From Cyclina sinensis (Eukaryota > Mollusca > Bivalvia > Venerida > Veneridae): a stretch of DNA of 64,000 nt. The stretch's first letter is position 1. Each line of letters opens with the position of its first letter. Positions 23,946-37,700 of this stretch are shown here, one piece after another. The notes beneath the pieces were generated by a model. That model worked only from the letters and a program-made list of their open reading frames with translations. It did no database searches and was not told where the DNA came from. Made by a program: the position numbers and the translations under genes. The DNA lies in the NCBI GenBank assembly GCA_012932295.1, contig JAAONU010000009.1, positions 1,934,197 to 1,998,196 of the forward strand. The letters are read 5' to 3'.

Positions 23946-25501
23946 TAACTGTATTACTAACATAACGGATGTCCAATGGCAGTAATAAATTTAGATGTTC
24001 ATAAGAAGAAGAGTTGTTACAAATACAAAAATCCTGTTATTTTAGAGTATTTTATCTTTGCAAAGGAGACTGGTTGTTTAAATGCAAATTCAGACGGCAA
24101 TTGGAGAAGCAAATCAAAAACGAGCACATGCGTTGTAATTAATGTTCATCGTCTTGATGATCACAATGTTATTTCGTGTTGTGTAACTTTTATTTTACAG
24201 TATACTCTACCTACAATCTTAGTTTACAAATTTTTTAGTGCTTCGTTGTCAACTGTGCAAATGATTCACTCATTTGAGCGAATTTGCCCAACACTGATTA
24301 TGAAAGGGTTAGTAATTGATCAGGTTATATTGTGGCTATGTTATCTGTGTAAACAGTTAACTATCTGTGTAAACAGTTAACGAATCAATTGTTTTATATT
24401 TCCTCTTTTATAACGGGGTATAAACATTTTTGGTACCTTTTATAGGTCTTCCACTTTGTGGCCAATTACTGTATTTATTATTGTATATAGCGAAACATTG
24501 CAGTAACTGGTCTAGACCTTTTGCTGTTTCCTCTCCGACACCCAAGGCAAATTTTGTTGCATTAGCCCTAAGTTTTTCTTTTATTTTTTTTGTCTTGTAC
24601 AGTCTACTGTTTATTCACTCTGTATAAAAGAATAAGTTATGTGTATTATATCAGCTTTTCTCATTTGTGAAAAAGCGTGCACTATGTATCCACTCTGCCT
24701 TTCTTTTCTCCTCTCCTAAACAACTGGCTTAGCCATCGAACAATCGATGTTTGTTATGGAAGGTCTTGTGACTACCCATTTTACAATAGGTAATTTGCAT
24801 TTAGTGGATGTAACATCCAGTCAGTGAAATCGTAAACTTTTTTCTGGACATTTGCAAATATAGTGTTGTATTCAGCTGTTTGGATATCAGGAATACACGT
24901 TAGAAACATAGTCGTATTGCAATGTAAAAGTAGTTATTTTAGTATGTTTACTCTTGTAACTGGACGTAGATATTTAAAACATTTGCAAACACTTGAGCTG
25001 ATTTATGATGTTACAACAAAAATAAATACAGGAGAATGCCGTTATGATGACAAGCGATTGTCGTAAAACGTTTAAAGGGGCTGTGCTCCAGATGACAAAA
25101 AAAGAGAGTTTTCTTGTATTATAAATTTCTTGTAATATTTATGACTAATGCTTAAAAAATAACTTACTGACAAAAAATAAGTCAAATAATTACATTATAA
25201 ATTGATTTTTTTTCCCTTTCAAAGTGCTATACCGTAACGCGACGGTATAACTATATCGTATAAGATTTAAAGTAAATATCTGTAATATCACATGCGGCGA
25301 TGGTGGTGACAGTAAAAGCGTTGGAAATATTTTGTTAACATGAGGGTCCAGAGTTCAAATCAGGCTGGAGCGAACAATTTTTTTTATTCTTTTTTGACTT
25401 TTATAATCAGTTTTGAAGTAAAATATTATGTTGTTATAATCTCACGGCATCTAAATATATAATTTATGAAAAAAAATTTTTTGGTTTTAATTGTTTTTTA
25501 A
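23946..25501. other. Intergenic between the repeat and the G2 3' end
   Basis: No convincing gene. A direct duplication of TATCTGTGTAAACAGTTAAC occurs at about 24340-24380. A possible tRNA-like SINE is noted separately. Confidence 0.4.
25262..25380 (+). mobile_element. Possible tRNA-like SINE remnant
   Basis: GATGGTGGTGACAG resembles an A box and AGAGTTCAAATCAGG a B box, about 45 nt apart, followed by a T-run. Weak and without a second copy here. Confidence 0.3.
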
Positions 25502-25507
25502 TTTATT
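25502..25507 (-). promoter_or_regulatory. G2 polyadenylation signal AATAAA
   Basis: AATAAA on the minus strand about 105 nt after the G2 stop codon. Confidence 0.55.
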
Positions 25508-25612
25508 AGACTTCATGAGGAACATGGATATTCACGAAATGTGTAGTCATATGAAATTTCAGAAACTGCTATACCACACGAAATTTCACGAAAAGTGGAA
25601 CCCACTGGAATG

Positions 25613-25711
25613 TTAGGAAATGGTGTACCACATGTAAGGGTTCTCAGTGTAGCTTCCACCAATAGTAATTTCTTTAAATTCTGGCGAATGGTCACATGTC
25701 TGAAATGCCAC
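25613..25711 (-). CDS. G2 exon 12 (C-terminal domain, last part, stop)
   Basis: 99 nt, acceptor TTTGTTACAG. Starts VAFQTCDHSPEFKEITIGG and ends WYTIS then TAA. Confidence 0.7.
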   Translation of the reverse strand: MAFQTCDHSPEFKEITIGGSYTENPYMWYTIS

Positions 25712-28700
25712 CTGTAACAAATTCCAAGTTTTAAATAATTTGTACAAACTGAAAATATGTTGAAGTTACTAATCAAAATTGAACCTTATTTGCATAAACT
25801 TTCACATATTATTTTCTATTGTTTTTCACGGAATTTGTCTCTAAATGACTTTTTTTTTTTCGTAGGTTGCTTCATTTTGGTTATACATTTGCATTGTCTT
25901 TCTTCAAGCAAAATCAGATACGTATATATTAATCTTTTAATATCTCTTTATATTCAAAAGCCATTTCTTGAGAAGGATTTACGTTATTCCCCATTTCAAC
26001 AGGAAACGCTATTTAGGAAAAAGGGGTAATGAAATAAATATTTTACTTCAAAGAAATCAGCTTGCTTTATCAATCAAAAGTAGAAATGAAAACAGCGCTT
26101 CTCATTTGTGAACGTATCTTTTTAAAAGTTTATCTTTAACTACTAGAACGGATCCAGAACAAAGCTGTCTCTAAAAATGGATGTTTACTACCTTAAAACC
26201 TTTGTCTGTACAGCTGACGAAGACACCCGATAGACTTCCTTTTGGAGAGTAAATTCCGCTTTCAAATGCAGCTATAGGTGTATAACCTGGTAAAGACTTC
26301 TGGCCACTGCAGTATGACATTACCTGAATCAGAAATGGAGTATTTAATAAATTTGGAACTTAATGGAGGTCATCGTTTTCTCCTTTGTTGCTCGAAAAGT
26401 TATCTGTTATCCACGAGTGACACGACAATTTACCGCTTTTTTCATAGTGATTCAATCTGATTGGACACGATTTTCACAAACAAATACTTACGAAAGCTCA
26501 TTTTGACAGTTTTTCATCTAAAACACCAAACATATAACCTGAGACATACTGCAGATCAGCTACCTTCTTGGTTTGAAACTATTTTAATGTATCCTTATCT
26601 TATATATGTACCAAGCGCTTCTTGTAGATAAGCGTGACGTCACAGGGGTTACAGATTACGAAGAGCGACATTTTGAATAAGTAAGCAAAATATACAGTAT
26701 ACCGCTCATCTGTAATCTCGCGGTACTTACCGTTTGGCTAACTTTAATTAAAAAACAAACAATAAACATTAGTAATTTTGGTAATCATTACCATATTTCA
26801 TCCTTTTTCCATCGCCGAATGTGTAAAATGCCATTTAAATATGTCAAGAAAATCAATCATGTGGAAAATTTATCACAGTGGGCAGCCATATTGTTGAATT
26901 ACGTCATATCACTAATCTCGCGGTAAATAGGTCAAAAGGTTCTAGAACATTATATTGCAGTTAATGTTTATAGTCTGTCAACGAATCACTAATGGGAATG
27001 ATCAAAAATTGCTTAAAAAAGATAAATTGTTATTCAACATCAAAATTAATACTAAATGAACACTGTTTACGGAGTCACTGTCACAAAATTACTCGTCTGG
27101 GAAACGAATGCATCGTAATGGGATTTTTTTAAAGTATGGACTAAAACTTTCCAAGAAACCGCTCATGATTGCAAGTTAGAGCGTTATGTCTTCGCGGGAG
27201 AAAAATGGGTCACAAACTTTGTTTGTAAACACAGCCCATATGGCGCGACTGACATACCGCGAGATTAGTGATACCGCGAGAATAGTGATGTCGGGTATAT
27301 ATAGTTAGGCAAATGAATTGAAGCAGAGAAAATATTACAATATAGTACAAACATTAACGCCTCGTTTCCATGAGGACGGGTCCTGCGGCACAGTGCAATA
27401 TGAAAGAACCAATGCATCATGGGAGGTGTGACTTCCGGCTGAACAGTCAAGTGCATTCTGGTCATCGGCGGATGTTTGCAGGGCAATCGAAGTCAGAACA
27501 TCAGAACGGTCACAATTTGGAAATGCTAAATAAAACAAAGATAAAGAATGGTTCACAAAAATCCTCTCTTTTTTACCAATTCTTTCGAGGCAACTTTTAA
27601 CCTCTGGTACCGATTTATTTATCTGACCAACAAACTTAATATTGCATCTACTGCTTTTTTTTAAACTCAAGACGTTTAATGCCTAAAAAAAAATATTTAT
27701 AAATATTTACTTAGTACAGGTGTTGTCGTTGTCATTTTTACCGTTGTTGTTGTTGCTGTTGTTGTTGTTGTTGTTGCTGTTGTTGTTGTTGTTGGTGGTG
27801 GTGGTGTTGTGACCGTGGTCGTTGTTGTGTCATGCCCTTTTTCTGAAATGCATCACAAATTAACCAAAGATACAACTCGCTATTTTAACGCCTATCGTGT
27901 TTATTATGAATGTTTTTGCAATGGGTTTTATGAATATTTGACCGCATGTTGATTCTAAATTCATACATAGTATACAAAAAAATCTAATGAATCAATATTC
28001 AAAGACGAATTGTATCTACATGTATACATGTGGTGGCTATGTCTGATGGCTTCTTAATAAACATTGGTCCAATAATCTCTCGTTGTGTCATTTAAAATTC
28101 AGTTTAGGAATAAGGCCACCATAAGATGGCATGTTGAAAATGCAATTATTTTGAAAATGCATTCTAAAATATATCTAAACCGAACCATCTCAAGTGTCAT
28201 TATATACTCGTAGCAAATTACGCGAACACCTTCCCGAAATATATGGAAATACTACGAAATCTGAATAACCAATCATAGTGTAACAAATATCATTTTAGAA
28301 AATGTTTCCCCAAATAATATCATGCTTTCTGTGTACTACCGATGACCAGTTTTTTCTTGGGGTCGAAGTAAACGCAAATGCACATAACAAATATCCATTT
28401 ATGTAGCGATGTTTATTCATTATGTATAGGATAGAGGCTATAAGGGAAATCTACTGCATTAAAAAACCGAAGGGAGGGAGTGAAACTCGAACATGTTTTT
28501 TTCAACAAATACTACGTCCAGTAGTCTTTTTGTTTTTTTGCCAACAGGAGCCTTAATATATGGAGTCAAGGTAGCGAGTAACGTAAATTTTGCAAAAAAA
28601 GGAGCAATTACGCTTGTTCATCGTGGTGCAACAGAGCTATACTCAAAGCATAGAAAAGAAACTGGGAGTATCTCAGGAATGGGTTGCTTTCTGTTTCATG

Positions 28701-31700
28701 CGTTATCACCCTCAGCTTTAAATAGCTGAACTCTGCAGAGGGCGTAGGTCACATTGGCAAACGGTACCAACGACAAATGAACTCAAATAAGTAGAGATAG
28801 ATTCTTTCACATGCAAGGAGTGTCAATAGATACAGATGAAAAATGAGAAACGGTCATAACTTTCAGGAAAACTGTAGCTACCTCCGTGTACATATGTGCA
28901 GTGTTCCCCGTCCCAACCAGGGTCACACAGGCATTTGTAATTTGTCCTACCCTGTAAGTCTCTTTGTCCGACACAAGTGCCATGTCCACAAGGGTTGTGG
29001 CACTGGTAATCATGCGCTGAAAATACATCAGTTGTGTTAATGTTTAATCTTTAAAACCAAGACCGAGAACGTATATGATATATTATCGTTGCAATGGTGT
29101 ACATGTAGAAAATGTCTAAATTTGTCATAATATATTTTTATCAGAATGCTGAAGTAGATGATTTAAGATGCGTTGTATGTAAGCATGTCAATATTATCAC
29201 ACATGAATACACACCTATAATTGTACGTCTGTTCTGGAGCACAATAATCAGGTTTAAGACAAAATAATGTCCACTAACTTTTTTTCACCAAATACTACGT
29301 CCAGTACATGTTATATATCACTTTTTAGAAGATTCTATGTTAGTTCCGATTAAACGCTACAAACAAATGAATCATGAAAAAGCAAAATTTATAGATGGCC
29401 ACTAAAATGTTACAAATAAAACAAAGGTTAAAGTTCAAACTGCAGTTAAATGAAGTATGATATCATTTTGAATATAACTTGAATCATTTGTAATAAGCTC
29501 CGGGCTAAGTGTGACTTTTTATGTAGCATAAATAGTCAACTTCTTTTAAACATACCTCACGCTTTCGTTTCTTTCCTCTGTGACATGTAAATCTGTGAGA
29601 TATATCACTCACCCTATACACATATTACACGCTTCTCCTATTCATCCTACGCTACATATACATTTATGAGATATTACGCCTTAAACATATCACACGCTTC
29701 TGCAATTAATCCAATCTTACATGTACATTTATCAAATATCTCACCTTTAAACATATCACATGCTTCACCCATCCATCCTCCGTTACATATACATCATGAG
29801 ATATATCACTCACCCTAAAACATATCACATGCTTTACCTATCCATCCTCCGTTACATATACATCATGAGATATATCACTCACCCTAAAACATATCACATG
29901 CTTCACCTATCCATCCTCCGTTACATATACATCATGAGATATATCACTCACCCTCAAACATATCACATGCTTTACCTATCCATCCTCCGTTACATATACA
30001 TCATGAGATATATCACTCACCTTTAAACATGTCCGTATAATGAGATATCTCACTCACCTTTTATCATGTCACACTCTTTACCTATTATTCCACTGTTACA
30101 AATACATAATCACATATCTCACTCACCTTTAAACATGTCACACGCTTCTCTTATCCAACCTTTGACACATGTACATGCGTGAGATATCCCACTTACCTTT
30201 AAACATGTCGCAAGCTTCTCCTAGCCATCTTATGTCGCAAGACAATGCAGGAGATATCTTACTCACCTTTAAACATGTCACACGCTTCTCCTATCCATCC
30301 GGTGTTGCATGTACATGTGTGAGATACTTCTATGCCATTAAACTGTTGGTAGGTACAAGAACCATGTAGACAGAGATAGGGGCCGCAGGAATTCCCGCTG
30401 ATAACCACAACTAACATGCAATGATATAATGAAAAGGGGATTAAAGTGAAAAGGTTCTAACTAACAGAGAATCAAAGGTAGGATAGGACCCTTCCGCTCT
30501 CAACCTTTGATCTATACTTCCTAAAGTGTTACAGTTAAAATATTAAATATACGCCAAGCATGAATATTTACTTTTTAAAAAATACAGTGGACATATGTTT
30601 TGTACATGAATACGACGTTTTTATGCAAAACAGTGAAATGCACTATACACTAATATGATGTTGTTGTTTGTTTGTTTGTTTTTGTTTGTTTTTTTTGTTT
30701 TTTTTTTGTTTTTTCAAAATGACAATGAAAATATCAAATATGCATTGTACAAAATGGTATTTTTTTCAAAAGGGATAAAGTAAAAATGAAAATATTAAAC
30801 AATTACAGGTTTTCATTTCATTTGATGTGACCTGACCTTTCACCTTATGAACGCTGTTTGACTAAGGAGAAAGCCGAGGTCAATATATATTCCGTTTGGT
30901 GAATATCAAATCATATTCAATGAAACAAAAAAGCAAAGTGTTGTACTTGAAGTTTTCTTAAAAGCAGAGAAAAATATTTGAGAGATAATTCATATATATA
31001 GACTGTTACTGAAATTCGTTTCATGTTACATGCTTTTGTCTTTTAAGCGGTGTCAAAGACGAAATAGTGTTTAATTCTAATTTTATCAGTTACAAATTCT
31101 GGCTTTATCAAAATAACATACATGTTCTTATTTCACATGAAGCTCTCTAAATACTTATGCCTAAATGAAAAAAATCATGTATGGGTAATTCTTACCGGAA
31201 TGGGTCTTAAATGTTGTCAATGTCTTTGTCGGTAATGCTGTTGTCACTGTTGTGTCAGGTAGCTTTACCGGAGTGCTTCCCCAGTCTACCACGCGACGCA
31301 TTGTAAATAAAACAAACATATAAAGTTTATTGATACGGAAACATTGTATATGCTCTTTTCGTTTGCCAGAGATGCAAAGGCTGTAAACAAATTTCATATT
31401 GTCAGCCGTTCCAGCCGTCAGTATCGATATGGTTCTCGACGTATACACACACAAAAAAGAAAACCCAGCATACAGGGATCCCCCATTCCTCTGCAAAATC
31501 TAATGAATTCGATTGTTTTGTGCCAGAGAAGGTAAGCTTATGTTCAATGTATACCTAAATTATGTGATGTGAAAAGTTGCGTTAATCATAAAGTCATTAG
31601 AACCATATATAGAGTGATAGTTCATGCAACGGAAATTAAATATAAGATGGTAACATGTTTGTAACTTTTGTATAGTGCTAATTTTTCACATATAGAGTGG

Positions 31701-34700
31701 TTTGGTTTTATATCGTACGAAAATTGCGTCGTATAAATTCAGTCTCTTAGTCAAAGCCATTCTATATATGAGCTATTGACCATATTAAATACGTAGTCGG
31801 TTTGTATATGTATGTAAAAGCTCACATTTGGCATATGATATCTTTAAACAAGTGCGAGTGAGCGCGTAGAGGTGAGTGATGGCTTCTGGAGCTTACTTAC
31901 CCCCGATTTGCAGCGTGCAGTGATCGCCGTGCCAGTCTGGGTCACAATGACATGTATAGTGCATCACACCAAAACGATCTATTCTTCTAACACACGTTCC
32001 GTGTCCGCATGAGCCATTGCAGAGAGAATCAGATGCTGGAAGATGTTATAATCATATCATTCTTTGACAAACATGGTAAGACTAGTACTTTTGTTGTCAA
32101 GCACCAACTCAGGAAAGTTATTGTCTGTTTGTGAGAGCTTTTCATTCTTGTCTCCGTCAGGCATAAACAGCCACCTGATGAACAGTTGGGTCACTAATGA
32201 GGTCAGAAACTTATTTTCTCAAAGATGTTATGTTGATAAATTCCATGTATGACAAATTAGCATCAAAAGATAAAGAAACATCATGCACGGAATCAGTTTC
32301 ATTATAGTAATTTCATCAAGTGTTTTTTGTTAACAACAGTGTCCGATTTAGAGAAATGTATCACCTTAATACTGAAGAAAATGCTTATATTAATAAAAAT
32401 ATAAAGGGCAATAACTCCACAACTAATTTAATGGATTGTGACAGTATTTCCTCTTATTATATAACACAACAAAGTGAAACCTATTCACATTGTAGTTATG
32501 GCTGCGGACAGAATCGTGTCCTACTGTTATTATGAAATAACAAAAGGAAGGTTAATAACTCAAATAAATTACTAGTAATAGGATTACTGTAACAGTGATA
32601 GTCATTTGTTTGTCATTATATATCTTCCTACAAATTCCAGCAAAATCCATCTGGCCATATTGCACTTTTGGCTCTGGACAGATAATGTCATTAATTGGTA
32701 AAACAACAAAGTGTCATAAATCCTCGACCAGTGTGTAAATCGTGTATTTATGAAACACTAAGTAATCATTATCATTTTAGATCCTACCAAGTTTCAAATT
32801 GATATACCAAACAACAATTGACTTTTGACCTCGGACAGAAATAATACCTATATAAATAAGAGAACAAAAAACCATAACTACTTTAAGTGAGTTGATTGCG
32901 TTGGCATTTTACATGTATCATCGCCTATTACCATATACAACATTTTCAGGAGGAGCAGTGGCCCTGGGCTCCCTACACAGAGGTTGCTGATTCCAATCTC
33001 ACCAAGTCTAAGAGACTATAGTGACTTTCCACATTCCACTTTCGGGGCGAGTACTGGTTTGGTCCCAGGAAGCAGTCATCTAGGGGGATTATATGATTTG
33101 CAAGAACTTGCTTCCTTATCGATGTGAATTAATGAGTTTAAACATAATCAACATTTTCAATTTTCAAGTAAATCCACTACGGAGATTTGGCTCCGGACAG
33201 AAAACGTGACGGACAGAAGGATGAACAAACGGAGTATCGTTCTGTCGAAATTTTCGGCGGAGGCTAGTTAAACTAATACAAAGAAAGAGCAAAACAAATA
33301 GAAAATGAAAACAAAAAATTAAAATAGATTAATCAGATTTTGATTTAAAAAATATTAAATTTATGAATTGTGAACCATAATTTAAGGATTACCTTTAAAC
33401 ATATCGCACGCTTCTCCTATCCATCCCGTGTTGCAATCACATGTGTGAGATATCTCGACTCCATTTTGTGATTGGTAAGAACATGAACCATGAAGACAGA
33501 GATAGGGGCCACAGGAATTCCCGTTGATACCACTATCTATCATGCAAATTACATCGGAAAAAAGGTATACAGTGCGCATGTAAGATATGCATTTATAAAT
33601 ATAAGATATTGAATTAAAAATAAATTAATAAGGTATACAATAATAAATGTTTGTTCAACGTTAAGGACAGTACTTAAACCCAAAACCGATTACCTTCAAT
33701 ATTCAGTAAATCAGCCATTCCTCATGCATTCAAATGATATATACTTCAAACAAACGCTGCATGAATACTAAATTGCGAAAAAAATATGAACATTATTGTA
33801 TTGTATTATTTATATCAGCCGCTGTACCACAGCTGACACTGTGTATCAGCCCCCGAGCTGCGCTTTCGGACAGATATAACCCTTATTAGACTGTGCGCTC
33901 TCGGCCTTAAATAACCCTCATTGGACGATGCTCTCTCGGACTGGTATAAGCCTCACTGGACGATACGCGCTCGGACTGTATAATCGTCATGAAATGATGC
34001 TCTCTCGGACTGATACAAACCTCGTTGGACGATAAGCTCTCGGACTGATATAAGCCTCATTGGACAATCAGCTCTTGGCCTTAAATAACCCTCATTGGAC
34101 GATGCGCTCTCGGAGTGATATTAGCCTCATTGGACGATAAGCTCTCGGCCTTAAATAACCCTCATTGGACGATGCGCTCTCGGACTGATATAAGCCTCAT
34201 TGGACGATGCGCTCTCAAACTGACGAGCCTCATTGGACGATGCGCTCTCGGACTGATATAAGCCTCATTTGACCTTGCTCTCTCAGACTGATATAATCGT
34301 CATTAGATGATGCGACCTAAGACTGATATAAGCCTCATCTGACGATGCGCTCTCGGAGAGATATAAGCCTCATTGGACGATGTGCTCTCCGACAGATAAA
34401 ACCCTCATAGGACGATTCGCTCTCGGACTGATATAAGCCTCACTGGACAATGCGCTCTCAGATTGATATAATCGTCATGGGAAGATGCGCTCTAAGACTG
34501 ATATAAGCCTCATCTGACGATGCGCTCTCGGATAGATATAAGCCTCATTTGAGGATGCGCTCTCAGACTGATATAAGCCTCATTGGACGATGTGCTCTCC
34601 GACAGAAAAAAAACCGTCATAGGACGATTCGCTCTCGGACTGATATAAGCCTCATTGGACAATGCGCTCTCAGATTGATATAATCGTCATGGTATGATGC

Positions 34701-37700
34701 GCTCTCAGACTGATGTAAGCCTCATTGGAAGATGCGCTTTCAGACTGATATAATCGTCATTCGACGATGCGCCCTTAGACTGATATCACCCTTACTGGAC
34801 GATGCGCTTTCGGACTGGTATAAGCCTCATTCGACGATGCGCTCTCAGACTGATATCAGCCACATAGGACGATGCGCTCTAGGACTGATACAACCCTCAT
34901 TCGACGATGCGCTCTCAGACTGATATAATCGTCATGGGTTGATGCGCGTTCGGACTGACATGACCTTCATTGGACGATGCGCTCTCAGACTGTCATAATC
35001 GTCACGGGATGATGCGCTTTAAAACTGATATAATCGTCATGGGATGATGCGCTTACCAGCTCATATAATCCTTATGGAATGATGCGCTTTCGCACAGATA
35101 TAGGCTGCGTGAGATGATGCTTTTGGACCAATATAAGCCGCCTAATCATCAGATGCTTTCTCGCACCAATAAAAACCGCATGGGATGATGCGCTCTCAGA
35201 CTGAAAGAAGCGTCATGGGATGATGCGCTCTCATACTGAAAGAGAGACATGGGATGATGCGCTCTCAGACTGAAAGAAGCGTCATGGGATGATGCGCTCT
35301 CGGACTGAAATAAGCGTCATGGGATGATGCGCTCTCAGACTGAAAGAAGCGTCATGGGATGATGCGCTCTCAGACTGAAAGAAGCGACATGGGATGATGC
35401 GCTCTCAGACTGAAAGAAGCGTCATTGGATGATGCTCTCTCAGACTGAAAGAAGCGTCATGGGATGATGCGCTCTCAGACTGAAAGAAGCGACATGGGAT
35501 GATGCGCTCTCAGACTGAAAGAAGCGTCATGGGATGATGCGCTCTCAGACTGAAAGAAGCGTCATGGGATGATGCGCTCTCAGACTGAAAGAACCGACAT
35601 GGGATGATGCGCTCTCAGACTGAAAGAAGCGTCATGGGATGATGCGCTCTCAGACTGAAAGAAACGTCATGGGATGATGCGCTTTCTGACTGAAAGAAGC
35701 GTCATGGGATGATGCGCTCTCAGACTGAAAGAAGCGTCATGGGATGATGCGCTCTCAGACTGAAAGAAGCGACATGGGATGATGCGCTCTCAGACTGAAA
35801 GAAGCGTCATGGGATGATGCGCTTTCAGGCTGAAAGAAGCGACATGGGATGATGCGCTTTCAGGCTGAAAGAAGCGACATGGGATGATGCGCTCTCATAC
35901 TGAAAGAAGCGTCATGGGATGATGCACTCTCAGACTGAAAGAAACGTCATTGGATGATGCGCTCTCAGACTGAAAGAAGCGACATGTGATGGTGCACTCT
36001 CAGACTGAAAGAAGCGTCATGGGATGATGCACTCTCAGACTGAAAGAAGCGACATGTGATGGTGCGCTCTCAGACTGAAAGAAGCGTCATGGGATGATGC
36101 GCTCACCGAATGATATAAGCTTCATGAGATGATGCGATCATGGACTGATATATGTCTCATGGGATGATGCGTTTTCGGACTGATTAAAGCCTCATGGGAT
36201 AGTAAGAGTCTTACTAGGAAAATTGTCATAAGATAAATTTAATTATCACATTCTTTAAAAAAATCCATTGAACTAATTTTAGCTTTCTCTGATACATTTC
36301 GGAAATCGATCAAAATGTTTTACACTTTTCTTTTCTCATTCAAGTGACCAAATGATTTTTCAGGACAGATATTACGAAGGAAAAAATGAATTTGAGAAAT
36401 TTTTCAAATATCTGACTTGTACCTCTGATTCGTTTCATGCCGTAACAGTCTTGTTTATGAAAAATAAGTACTTTGTAACTAGCATATGACAGGGCAAATA
36501 CGATTGTGACGGGTTGAAAAGTAATAATGTTCTTCACTATTCCAAATTGATATTAAAGCAAACTCAGCTGAGTAAATTACACAGGAAATACCTAGATGAT
36601 GTTTTTTTTATGAAACGTTTTTTTTTCTTTGTTTTATTCTTTTCTTTTTAACAGACTATGTTAAAAGGTTTACATCGCCAAACTTAATCATTAATTCAGA
36701 CTCAAAATTTAGCTACTTCTGATGTGTTCTGCTCACCAATAAATCGGCGTTGACTTTGATCTGAAAAAAGGAGTATTTTTATTGTAAAACAGGGTACTTG
36801 CATTAACAAAATGACAATAACCAAAAAAAACCTTTAATACTGTTAAGTAAAAAGGAACATCCTAAAATCAACCGCATATGTACTTTAGTGACTCATTGCC
36901 TTACATGAAAAATAATCGCTGAATCGTATGTTGGAAGAACTTAATTTTGTTCAAAAATGTTCTTTAAGAGTATATTTACACAAAGAAAGTATATGAAATA
37001 AAATTCTATTCACCAATAAAAATATACAACTACCACTTTATATCTAAAGACTCATATCAAAGGTCAAGTTTCACTTTAAACAATAAAAAAATACTAAAGT
37101 AACAGTAATCCACAAGTTCGCGCCAACATTTGCTTGCCGTTGGGTTTTTAACAACTAAGCCGGTTAATGTTTAATCAGTACACATTAATTATTTTGTAGT
37201 TAGTTTTTAAACGATAGACTTAATGTGATAAGATCATAACTTACCTTTTCCAGCATCACATAGGTTGTTCCCAAGAATAAGTATGTGAAACGTCACGCTT
37301 ATAAAACCTGGAGGGAAAAACTAATGTTAAAGAATGCCATAAACAATTTTCTGTAAAATCTTTATTAAAAATAAATATTAGTTGTTAAAATTATATTATG
37401 TCCAATCGCATTGCAGTCTATTTAAATTTCGCGAGACTTTATACAGGTTAATCAGTGCCAAGCTAAGTAATCGATCGGTTTAAGTCAGTTAAAAAAATAA
37501 TTTCAACCACTAAGCCGGTTAGTGTTTACAATACGCATTAATAAAATTAAATTGTCGTGTTGCTGCTCCGTGCCGGGTCAACTTAATTGTGTTAATGTAC
37601 CAATAAACATGAACATTTACTAACAAGAAGGTCACGACGGCCCTAAATCGCTGACTCATCGCTCAGAGGCCATAACACAGGAACCCATGATGGGATAAGG

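Noticed and set aside
23976..24380. 134-codon plus-strand frame
   Set aside because: No domain, no splice context and biased AT-rich composition. It behaves like random open sequence beside a repeat.
29760..30026. Plus-strand frame with a 23-residue repeat
   Set aside because: Shadow of the 69-bp minisatellite, whose meaningful strand is the minus strand.
33870..36205. CRISPR-like regular repeats
   Set aside because: Units are contiguous without unique spacers and lie in a eukaryotic intron. The same applies to the 41-, 69- and 78-bp arrays.
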